Virus record (IMG/VR): IMGVR_UViG_3300026257_000025
Location: 1-23,350 of that record
From: a virus
Strand: one strand, 5' to 3'
Length of the DNA stretch: 23,350 nt
The notes under the pieces were generated by a model. The model searched no databases and was not told the origin of the DNA. It saw nothing but the letters and a program-made list of their open reading frames with translations. The number at the start of each line of letters is the position of its first letter. Position 1 is the stretch's first letter. Below are positions 13,628 through 19,305 of this stretch, in pieces. The position numbers and the translations under genes are program-made.

Positions 13628-13790
13628 ACATTTTTGAGGTTTGGTACACCGAGGTCGTCCGAGGCCAAAAGACCAACATAAATAAAAGGAGAGAGCGAGA
13701 ACCTCATTAAACTACGAAAGACAAAATACAAAAAAGTCCTGGGCAAGATAAAGACTTCCAAAAAGGCCCACTAATTTTAAAGGAACACAA
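13628..13790 (+). other. Non-coding stretch, no gene seen
   Basis: No start codon opens a convincing frame here. It contains a tandem CCGAGG pair near 13650-13664, a CATAAATA box at 13677-13684, and a strong ribosome-site-like AAGGAGAG at about 13687-13694 with no ATG, GTG or TTG at a useful distance. TGGGC and GCCCA around 13740-13770 could form a weak stem. A small RNA or a decayed gene is possible, but I cannot support either. Confidence 0.4.
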
Positions 13791-14033
13791 ATGGTAGACA
13801 CAGTAGGAATAGAATTAATTGAAGCATTAAGGCAAAAGTATAAAGGTGAAATTGCCACAGCAAAAGCTAATGTGGGTGTTTATATAGATAATCCAGCAGG
13901 GATTGGAGAGCACCCAGATATTGTTGCAGCCATAGATACACAAATAGAGCTTATAGCAAACAACCAGGAAAAGTTAGATATTCTTAACAGTAGAAGATTT
14001 AACTTTGCAGGAGATAAGTACCCGGTAGAATGA
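13791..14033 (+). CDS. Small conserved protein, unknown function
   Basis: An 80-residue acidic protein, all-helical in appearance: IELIEALRQKYKGEIATAKA, then VYIDNPAGIGEHPDIVAAID, then a helix with ELIANNQEKLDIL. The motif NPAGIGEHPDI looks like a tight conserved turn and I recall similar small proteins in marine T4-like phages, function unknown. AAAGGA lies about six bases before the ATG. The stop overlaps the next start (ATGATG). A four-helix or hairpin structure is likely; no enzymatic motif. Confidence 0.7.
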   Translation: MVDTVGIELIEALRQKYKGEIATAKANVGVYIDNPAGIGEHPDIVAAIDTQIELIANNQEKLDILNSRRFNFAGDKYPVE

Positions 14034-14224
14034 TGGCTACTTCCTTTGGTAACGAATTTTTTAAAGCAGAAGTCTCACCACTAGAGGTGCCAGACGGAAT
14101 GTTTAAAGTAGAATTTTTTGATAAAGATAATTTGATCTTTACAGAATATGTAGGTGATAGAAATATTGCAATTGAAACAGCAAAATCGTTCGTTAGACAA
14201 AGGGAGAAATCATATGGCCAATAA
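14030..14224 (+). CDS. Small protein, unknown function
   Basis: A 64-residue protein. Two adjacent ATG codons (14030 and 14033) overlap the preceding stop; either may be used. The pattern GMFKVEFFDKDNLIFTEYVG followed by a helix with AIETAKSFVRQRE suggests a small beta-hairpin plus helix fold. It overlaps the next gene by 11 bases. No family known to me. Coding is supported by the tight coupling with both neighbours. Confidence 0.6.
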   Translation: MMATSFGNEFFKAEVSPLEVPDGMFKVEFFDKDNLIFTEYVGDRNIAIETAKSFVRQREKSYGQ

Positions 14225-14699
14225 TGTATATTCTACTATACAATTTGAAAAAGGAAACAATGACGCAGAACATGAATTCATAAGAATATTTGAATTCATA
14301 GAAACTTTTGACGAAAAAGGATTAGAGTTTGCAGACTTCTTTAAAACTAATGAAGAAATTGTAGATAACGAATTTATGGAAACATGGGTTGGCCCTAGAA
14401 AAGCAGAAGTCACAAGTTTCATGGGCACACAGGTAGAAGTAAAATCTGCCTGGATATCACCTCATAAATTTTTAGAAATTTTAATAGAACATTTAAGATC
14501 ATATGATCAGGATGTTTTATTAAGCATGCAATATGAAGATGAATTCCTTAATTTTTGTGGTGTGTATGTTAATGAACAGAATTTTGAAGAGTCAGGTGGG
14601 TGGTTTAAAGAAGGATATGATAAATTAAATGACCCTGATTTAGACTTTTTAGAGTATGTAGAAGACATTCAAATAGAATGGTTAGATGAATTGTGTTAA
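14214..14699 (+). CDS. Conserved phage protein, possible Api92/DUF1281-like fold
   Basis: A 161-residue acidic protein. I place the start at 14214, where GGGAG lies about nine bases upstream; the longer frame from 14154 is inside the previous gene. The N-terminus MANNVYSTIQFEKGN and the internal AWISPHKFLEILIEHL and LLSMQYEDEFLNFCGVY segments recall the ferredoxin-like fold of Api92/DUF1281 proteins found in phages and plasmids. That match is from memory and is weak. The C-terminus is very acidic (DPDLDFLEYVEDI). No active site is visible. Confidence 0.6.
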   Translation: MANNVYSTIQFEKGNNDAEHEFIRIFEFIETFDEKGLEFADFFKTNEEIVDNEFMETWVGPRKAEVTSFMGTQVEVKSAWISPHKFLEILIEHLRSYDQDVLLSMQYEDEFLNFCGVYVNEQNFEESGGWFKEGYDKLNDPDLDFLEYVEDIQIEWLDELC

Positions 14700-14706
14700 T
14701 TTTATG

Positions 14707-14734
14707 TTGATAAGATGTTTCGAGGATATATAAT
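14707..14734 (+). promoter_or_regulatory. Promoter candidate (P4)
   Basis: TTGATA at 14707-14712 and TATAAT at 14729-14734 with a 16-base spacer. It shares only part of the dyad plan of P1-P3 (TGT instead of GGT, AGGA instead of AGAG). It would drive the short frame at 14751 and the nucleotidyltransferase operon from 14874. Confidence 0.55.
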
Positions 14735-14750
14735 GCGGTTTGTGGAAAAA

Positions 14751-14825
14751 ATGGAAACACCTAGTACACAATCTCCTACTCCTTGCGGTATGCTATCTAA
14801 CGGAGGAAAACTTGAGGCTTGTTAA
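14751..14825 (+). CDS. Possible 24-residue peptide gene
   Basis: A short frame between promoter P4 and the gene at 14874. The peptide contains SPTPCGMLSNGGKLEAC: Pro and Gly rich, with two cysteines, and unlike a random AT-rich translation. An in-frame ATG at 14733 would add six residues but overlaps the -10 box. The ribosome site is poor (GGAAAAA directly before the ATG). It might be a leader peptide or a small structural peptide. The evidence is position and unusual composition only. Confidence 0.35.
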   Translation: METPSTQSPTPCGMLSNGGKLEAC

Positions 14826-14873
14826 GACGAATTCAAACAAAGGTCAACAAGAAATAGAGATGGAGATGGATTT

Positions 14874-15305
14874 ATGAGGTTAGATTACAAAGACTGTGGC
14901 AAAATTGGCATTACCTGTAGCACATTTGATTTGCTACATGCAGGGCATGTTGTAATGTTAGAGGAGGCCAAAAGACATTGTGATTACCTAATAGCAGCGC
15001 TGCAAGTAGATCCTACTGTTGACAGAAAAGACAAGAACAAGCCAATTCAAACCATAGTAGAGAGACAAATACAATTAGCAGGTGTAAAATTTGTAGATGA
15101 GATAGTCATGTACAATACTGAAAAAGACTTAGAGGACTTATTTTTAACCTTACCTATTAATGTAAGAATTATAGGCGAAGAATATAAAAGTAAGGAATTT
15201 ACAGCAAAGGCAATATGCCATCAAAGGAAAATTGAAATAATTTATAATAAGAGAGATCATACTTTTAGTAGCACCTCTCTAAGAAAACGCATAGGAGCAA
15301 AATAA
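14874..15305 (+). CDS. Cytidylyltransferase-like nucleotidyltransferase (TagD type)
   Basis: A 143-residue protein of the HxGH superfamily, the size of glycerol-3-phosphate cytidylyltransferase (TagD, about 130). The signature HAGHV at 22-26 follows GITCSTFDLLH, the RKDKNKP loop follows as in TagD, and STSLRKRI near the C-terminus is the second nucleotide-binding motif (ISSTxxR). It should join a phosphorylated small molecule to CMP or AMP, giving an activated precursor. The glycosyltransferase at 15754 in the same gene run suggests a role in glycan or polyol modification of phage or host surface. The exact substrate cannot be read from sequence. GGAG lies eight bases before the ATG. Confidence 0.88.
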   Translation: MRLDYKDCGKIGITCSTFDLLHAGHVVMLEEAKRHCDYLIAALQVDPTVDRKDKNKPIQTIVERQIQLAGVKFVDEIVMYNTEKDLEDLFLTLPINVRIIGEEYKSKEFTAKAICHQRKIEIIYNKRDHTFSSTSLRKRIGAK

Positions 15306-15499
15306 TGAAAGAGATGACAGCAATTCGTAGAGTGGTTAACTGTCTTAATGCTGAGAAAAAAGCATTACATGGTGAATTTAAATCTTATTGGAAACATACA
15401 GCCCAAAAAATCGCCTCTAAAAATGATATAGATATAGAGAGTGTAAAAAGTAATTTGGAGTTATATAATGCAAGAACTGAAAATAGTCGCGTCCACTAA
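15305..15499 (+). CDS. Small basic protein, unknown function
   Basis: A 64-residue protein, start codon sharing one base with the previous stop and AGGAG seven bases upstream. It is probably helical and positively charged (AIRRVVNCLNAEKKALHGEF, YWKHTAQKIASKNDI), with no zinc or enzyme motif. It overlaps the next gene by 32 bases. The tight packing and good ribosome site support coding; I have no family assignment. Confidence 0.6.
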   Translation: MKEMTAIRRVVNCLNAEKKALHGEFKSYWKHTAQKIASKNDIDIESVKSNLELYNARTENSRVH

Positions 15500-15818
15500 G
15501 ATTTGGGAATCAAAGAATCCTACTAATCCTGATTTTCCTATGTGGCATCCTGTAGGAAGTAATGAGTATGTTATAGGATATTTAGAGTTACCAGATGATA
15601 TTGAGCCCTCTATAAAAGTGATAGGTGAATATGTTACAAAGTTCCATCACATGTTAGAAGGCCAAACGAGACCTGGTAGTGTCGAGATATTTTCTGGTTA
15701 CGAGATTTACTTCAAAGACGGATTAACACATAACGAAGCATTTCAACTACAGAATGGAGATACAATTGACTTCCCAGCAGAAGACGTCACTTTACTCACG
15801 AAGCAAGAAGAATCATAG
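15468..15818 (+). CDS. Small protein, unknown function
   Basis: A 116-residue acidic protein with GGAG seven bases before the ATG. The sequence alternates short strands and loops (KIVASTKIWESKNP, NEYVIGYLELPDDIEP, SVEIFSGYEIYFKDG, GDTIDFPAEDVTLLT), suggesting a small all-beta domain. It overlaps the upstream gene by 32 bases and the glycosyltransferase by 65. No catalytic motif seen. Its place between two sugar-type enzymes suggests the same pathway, by context only. Confidence 0.6.
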   Translation: MQELKIVASTKIWESKNPTNPDFPMWHPVGSNEYVIGYLELPDDIEPSIKVIGEYVTKFHHMLEGQTRPGSVEIFSGYEIYFKDGLTHNEAFQLQNGDTIDFPAEDVTLLTKQEES

Positions 15819-16545
15819 GTTAACTGTTGGTTATTCTTATTACGAAGAGCCTGATAGGCTGTGGAAACAAATAGACACTTGGCAATTATGGCCAGGTAAT
15901 GTTGATATATTCATTGTAGACGATGGCTCAAATCATTATCCTGCCATTGATATCCTCAAAGATTTAAAATTCGAAGATTGGCAACCTACCTTACAACTCT
16001 GGAAAGTAACCAGAGACTTAGGGTTTAATTCACACGGTTGTAGAAATTTAATAGCAAAATACGCACAAACAGATGTAATACAATTCTGTGATATGGACAT
16101 GTTCTTTCACGGTGCTGATATTGCTAGAATAAAAAGTACGATTGTAGAACAAACAGATATTATGCACCACCGATTATACAGAACTTTTAGTCAAACTCAT
16201 GTGCCACACCCTGGCCATTATAATTGTTTTGCTATACATAAAGATTTGTTTTGGAAAGCAGGTGGGTATGATGAGTCTTTTACAGGACATCACTATGGAG
16301 ATAGAGAATTTATTGAGAGAGTAAATGCTGTTGAAGGCACAAGAAAATGTAAATCTGAGGTTACTATGACATTAGATAGAAAGGGAAGGCACGGCTCTGT
16401 AACAGATGGCCTAGAACATAATATCTATACACCAGGTGATGATGAGTTCTTTTTAGCAGCAGCTGATATAGAGGAAGTTAAAAAACTTGTAGGAACTAAG
16501 ACAAAGAGATTAGATTTTCCATTCATAAGAATAGTAGACTTATAA
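15754..16545 (+). CDS. GT-A family glycosyltransferase
   Basis: Up to 263 residues. VDDGSN at 55-60 is the GT2 nucleotide-sugar loop, Asp113-Met-Asp115 the metal-binding DxD, and GGYDESFTGHHYGDREF a GGxDE-type acceptor/catalytic segment as in galactosyltransferase-like members. It should transfer a sugar from a UDP- or GDP-sugar. The acceptor could be host or phage surface glycan or modified DNA bases; the sequence does not say. The start is unsure: ATG 15754 lies 65 bases inside the previous gene without a good ribosome site, while TTG 15766 has GGAGAT just before it; conservation begins near residue 23. A late promoter box overlaps its stop codon. Confidence 0.85.
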   Translation: MEIQLTSQQKTSLYSRSKKNHRLTVGYSYYEEPDRLWKQIDTWQLWPGNVDIFIVDDGSNHYPAIDILKDLKFEDWQPTLQLWKVTRDLGFNSHGCRNLIAKYAQTDVIQFCDMDMFFHGADIARIKSTIVEQTDIMHHRLYRTFSQTHVPHPGHYNCFAIHKDLFWKAGGYDESFTGHHYGDREFIERVNAVEGTRKCKSEVTMTLDRKGRHGSVTDGLEHNIYTPGDDEFFLAAADIEEVKKLVGTKTKRLDFPFIRIVDL

Positions 16546-16548
16546 ATA
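16541..16548 (+). promoter_or_regulatory. Late promoter box, five bases before an ATG
   Basis: TATAAATA followed by CTGGT and then the ATG at 16554. With T4 spacing the first transcribed base would be the A of ATG, so the mRNA would be leaderless. No Shine-Dalgarno sequence lies before this gene, in line with that. The same layout occurs at 19293 and at the right edge of the window. Confidence 0.7.
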
Positions 16549-16553
16549 CTGGT

Positions 16554-17723
16554 ATGCGCTTTACTGAATTTTTAAAAGAAGAAAAAGAAGAAGATAAACT
16601 GAAGCATCTAGAGCATGTGGAGGATCATGTAATCCATGCTGGACACAAAGGCTTTGGACACGCATTCCATACTATTAATGATGTTCATAATGACTTACAA
16701 GGTAAAGGTAATTCTCAGACACAAACTACAATTAAATATGATGGCAGCCCTGCTATTATATTTGGTAAACACCCAGAGAATGGTAAGTTCTTTGTTTCAT
16801 CTAAATCAGCATTTAATAAAACACCTAAGATAAACCATACGCATGAGGACATAGCAAAGAACCATGGACACGCACCTGGTCTTATGAAGAAGTTAAGTGC
16901 AGCATTAGATCACGCACATAAAATAGAACCTAATGGTATATATCAAGCAGACATCATGCACTCTGGAGATGTTAAACATGATAAAAAGAACAATAGAGTT
17001 GACTTTACACCAAATACAATTACATATCATGCACCAGCAGATTCTGATCATGGTAAAGCAGCTAAAAATTCTAAACTAGGCCTAGCAGTTCATACAAAGT
17101 ATGAAGGTAAGACTATAGATACTTTAAAAGCAACTCATGGTGGAATAGATCATGGGGACTTTAAAAAACATAAAGATGTTCATATGATGGATGCTAACCA
17201 CGATACTAGCACACATAGGTATAGCTTAGAAGATCGTAAACAAGTAGATCATCACTTAGAACAAGCAGTAGCACATTTTAAAGCAACACCTAAAGAACAT
17301 CACGACACAGTTCAAAAACATGCAGTGGCTAAGAAAACATATATAAACCACACTATACGAACAGGCGAACAATATTCACATGAAGGTTTCGTAGCACATG
17401 CCTCATCTAAACATCAAAAGAAGATAGATGGTGTTAAAACAGATGCAGCTAAGGCAAGGCATCAAACAACTATGGATAACACAATAGGTCATATAAATAA
17501 GAATAAAGAACACTTTGAAGGCCCTATGAACATGCACAAGCATTTACAGGCAGCAAAGAATATTATTACAAACACCATGTCTCAAAAGTCACAATGGGGG
17601 CATGAAATAGCGGGAGCTAAAACTAAACCAGAAGGTTTTGTTGCTATAAGAAACGGCAGACCTTCTAAATTTGTAGATAGAAACGAATTTAGTGCAGCGA
17701 ATTTTAATAAGGACACTAAGTAA
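16554..17723 (+). CDS. KxDG-motif nucleotidyltransferase-like protein, probable capsid-targeted protein
   Basis: A 389-residue His-rich protein (about 42 His). Lys61 in KYDGSPAIIFG is the motif I of DNA/RNA ligases and capping enzymes, where Lys takes up AMP or GMP. NGIYQADIM at 127-135 could be motif III, PEGFVA at 359-364 motif IV and Lys372 motif V. I recall related proteins in marine T4-like phages as an uncharacterised family (DUF6267-like). The N-terminus MRFTEFLKEE resembles the T4 capsid-targeting peptide MKTYQEFIAEA, with a possible cut after LKE. A late promoter box precedes it. Inference: a virion-borne ligase-like enzyme. Activity and substrate are unproven. Its stop shares a base with the next start. 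Confidence 0.75.
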   Translation: MRFTEFLKEEKEEDKLKHLEHVEDHVIHAGHKGFGHAFHTINDVHNDLQGKGNSQTQTTIKYDGSPAIIFGKHPENGKFFVSSKSAFNKTPKINHTHEDIAKNHGHAPGLMKKLSAALDHAHKIEPNGIYQADIMHSGDVKHDKKNNRVDFTPNTITYHAPADSDHGKAAKNSKLGLAVHTKYEGKTIDTLKATHGGIDHGDFKKHKDVHMMDANHDTSTHRYSLEDRKQVDHHLEQAVAHFKATPKEHHDTVQKHAVAKKTYINHTIRTGEQYSHEGFVAHASSKHQKKIDGVKTDAAKARHQTTMDNTIGHINKNKEHFEGPMNMHKHLQAAKNIITNTMSQKSQWGHEIAGAKTKPEGFVAIRNGRPSKFVDRNEFSAANFNKDTK

Positions 17724-18346
17724 TGGCAGAAAAACCAGATAAGCATATAGTATTTTCTTACGGTAGGATGAATCCTCCCACTGCTGGCCATTCAAAAGTA
17801 GTAGACAAAGTTAAATCTCACGCAGACTCAATTGGTGCTAACCACGCAGTAGTAGTTAGCCATTCTCAAAACAAAAAAGACAATCCTTTACATCACGAAC
17901 ATAAGAAAGAGTATCTTAAACATATACACCCAGATGTAAACTTTGAACACTCAACAAAAGAACACCCTCACTTCTTAGCACAATTAAAGAAGTTTAATCA
18001 AGAAGGACATACACACGCAACAATGGTTGTTGGTAGTGATAGGGTAAAAGATTTTAAGTCTCTTGCTAAGAAGTATAATGGCAAAGAGTACAATTATAAG
18101 AAAATTAATATACTTTCAGCAGGCCACCGAGATCCCGATGCTGAAGGTGTTGCAGGAATAAGCGGGACAAAAATGAGAAATCATGCTAGCAATAATGATT
18201 TTAAATCTTTTAAGGCAGGATTACATCCTAACCACAGCGATGATCACGCTAAGAGATTATTTAAAGCGACAAGGCAAGGCATGAGCTTACAAAAAGAGGA
18301 AAGGGGAATGTTAGATTTCAAAACATTCTTAACAGAACAATGTTAA
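17723..18346 (+). CDS. HxGH-superfamily nucleotidyltransferase (NMNAT-like)
   Basis: A 207-residue protein with the adenylyltransferase signature GRMNPPTAGH at 14-23 and the second motif GISGTKMR in the C-terminal half; the stretch SHSQNKKDNPLHHEHK is typical of phage members. Such enzymes transfer AMP or CMP to a phosphate group, as in NAD or coenzyme A synthesis. It is His-rich (about 20 of 207). The C-terminal end, MLDFKTFLTEQC, resembles the FxxFLxE peptide found at the N-terminus of its neighbour, as if the targeting tag were at the other end. It is translated right after the KxDG protein (one shared base), so the two may act in one reaction path. Substrate unknown. Confidence 0.85.
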   Translation: MAEKPDKHIVFSYGRMNPPTAGHSKVVDKVKSHADSIGANHAVVVSHSQNKKDNPLHHEHKKEYLKHIHPDVNFEHSTKEHPHFLAQLKKFNQEGHTHATMVVGSDRVKDFKSLAKKYNGKEYNYKKINILSAGHRDPDAEGVAGISGTKMRNHASNNDFKSFKAGLHPNHSDDHAKRLFKATRQGMSLQKEERGMLDFKTFLTEQC

Positions 18347-18582
18347 TATTAATTAGATTAGGAATAGCCTGTGTAACAGCAGTATTTGGAAATGCTTTTA
18401 GTAAGTGGTTTCTTAATACGAAAGTTGGTGCATGGTTTCAACTTAAAATAGATAAATTAATGAACTTTTTAGCAGAAAGATATGATATTGAAATTGCTAA
18501 GAAGGAAGCTAAATGGAGATCAGACTATCCTTTATTAGCTGAAAGAATAGATAAACTTGAGAAAGAGGTCTATAAGAAATGA
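18340..18582 (+). CDS. Small membrane-associated protein, unknown
   Basis: An 80-residue protein whose start overlaps the previous stop by seven bases. Residues 1-17 (MLILIRLGIACVTAVFG) are hydrophobic, a short membrane anchor or signal-like helix; the rest is amphipathic and charged, ending in a coiled-coil-like LLAERIDKLEKEVYKK. It sits directly before the spanin pair and overlaps it by four bases, so it may belong to the lysis cassette. It is not a recognisable holin. Function unknown. Confidence 0.65.
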   Translation: MLILIRLGIACVTAVFGNAFSKWFLNTKVGAWFQLKIDKLMNFLAERYDIEIAKKEAKWRSDYPLLAERIDKLEKEVYKK

Positions 18583-18947
18583 GTAAGATACTGATAGGTA
18601 TTATAGTAGCCATGGTTTTAGCATTTGGTGGTTATTATTGGTTAACAGAAAAACGACTTACAGTTTTAACAGAGAATAATGCTAAACTAACTATTGCTGC
18701 TCAGACAAACCAACAGACAATAGATAAGCTCACAGAAGACTATGAGCAACAACAGACGCTAAATAAAGAGTTAGGTGTAAAACTTAAAGCTGCAGAAGCT
18801 TATGGAGATAACTTGGCCAAGAAATTTAGAGAACATGATTTAACAATGTTAACCTCGAGGAAACCAGGGTTAATTGAACGGAGAGTGAATAGTGCAACAC
18901 AGAAATTACTTGACGATATGGAGTCTAGTACTGCTACTAGCCCTTAG
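18579..18947 (+). CDS. Inner-membrane spanin (i-spanin, Rz-like)
   Basis: A 122-residue protein with one N-terminal membrane helix (KILIGIIVAMVLAFGGYYWL, residues 3-22) and a periplasmic coiled coil (NNAKLTIAAQTNQQTIDKL onward, about 33-85), then a conserved-looking tail (SRKPGLIERRVNSATQKLLDD). This is the i-spanin plan. The next gene overlaps its 3' end by 56 bases and encodes a lipoprotein, the classic overlapping Rz/Rz1 arrangement. Together they join the inner and outer membranes and fuse them in the last step of lysis of a Gram-negative host. The start is an ATGA overlap with the preceding gene. Confidence 0.8.
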   Translation: MSKILIGIIVAMVLAFGGYYWLTEKRLTVLTENNAKLTIAAQTNQQTIDKLTEDYEQQQTLNKELGVKLKAAEAYGDNLAKKFREHDLTMLTSRKPGLIERRVNSATQKLLDDMESSTATSP

Positions 18948-19287
18948 TGGTTGTAGTTTAATACCAAAAGAAGTACAAGTACAGACAAAGTTCGTTGAAA
19001 AACAAATACCAATACAAGGCCACCCTAAAGGTTTAAATTTATTTCCTTTACAGTTTTATGCTGTAACAGAAGAAAATTTTGAAGAATTTAAAGAAAGATT
19101 TGGAAAAGAAAATGGTGGTAATATGGTATATTTTGCCTTAAGTGTTCCAGATTATGAGAACCTATCCCTTAACATGGGCGAATTAAAACGATATATAGAA
19201 CAACAGAAGACTATTATAGTGTATTACGAGCAGTCCATTACAGGCATTAAAGCAGAAGTTACAATAGAAGAAGAAGTAAAAGACTAA
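18892..19287 (+). CDS. Outer-membrane lipoprotein spanin (o-spanin, Rz1-like)
   Basis: A 131-residue lipoprotein. The GTG start at 18892 has GGAG eight bases upstream; TTG 18910 is an alternative. The signal peptide (VLLLALSGC) ends in a clear lipobox, so Cys21 would carry the lipid. The mature part has short Pro-containing linkers (LIPKEVQVQ, IPIQGHPKG), a globular portion and an acidic tail. It is longer than Rz1 (about 60) but has the place and overlap expected for an o-spanin partner of the gene at 18579. It should span the periplasm from the outer membrane. Confidence 0.8.
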   Translation: MQHRNYLTIWSLVLLLALSGCSLIPKEVQVQTKFVEKQIPIQGHPKGLNLFPLQFYAVTEENFEEFKERFGKENGGNMVYFALSVPDYENLSLNMGELKRYIEQQKTIIVYYEQSITGIKAEVTIEEEVKD

Positions 19288-19292
19288 GGATG

Positions 19293-19300
19293 TATAAATA
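19293..19300 (+). promoter_or_regulatory. Late promoter box, five bases before an ATG
   Basis: TATAAATA, then AGAGT, then ATG at 19306: the same spacing as at 16541. The next upstream purine-rich stretch (AAGGA at about 19286) is too far from the ATG to serve as a ribosome site. Predicted leaderless late transcript. Confidence 0.7.
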
Positions 19301-19305
19301 AGAGT

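Noticed and set aside
13640-13680. Possible tRNA or riboswitch in the non-coding stretch
   Set aside because: There is no cloverleaf, no T-arm consensus, and no match to the glutamine or SAM riboswitch features I know from marine phages.
13616-13681. 21-codon frame starting in the hairpin after the wHTH gene
   Set aside because: There is no ribosome site, the start is buried in the stem and the composition is unremarkable.
13687-13765. Lys-rich frame after AAGGAGAG, with ATT as the only possible start
   Set aside because: It lacks ATG, GTG and TTG at a useful distance, and the spacing to ATT is too long.
14154-14213. Longer version of the gene at 14214
   Set aside because: It overlaps the previous gene without a ribosome site; GGGAG before 14214 is better.
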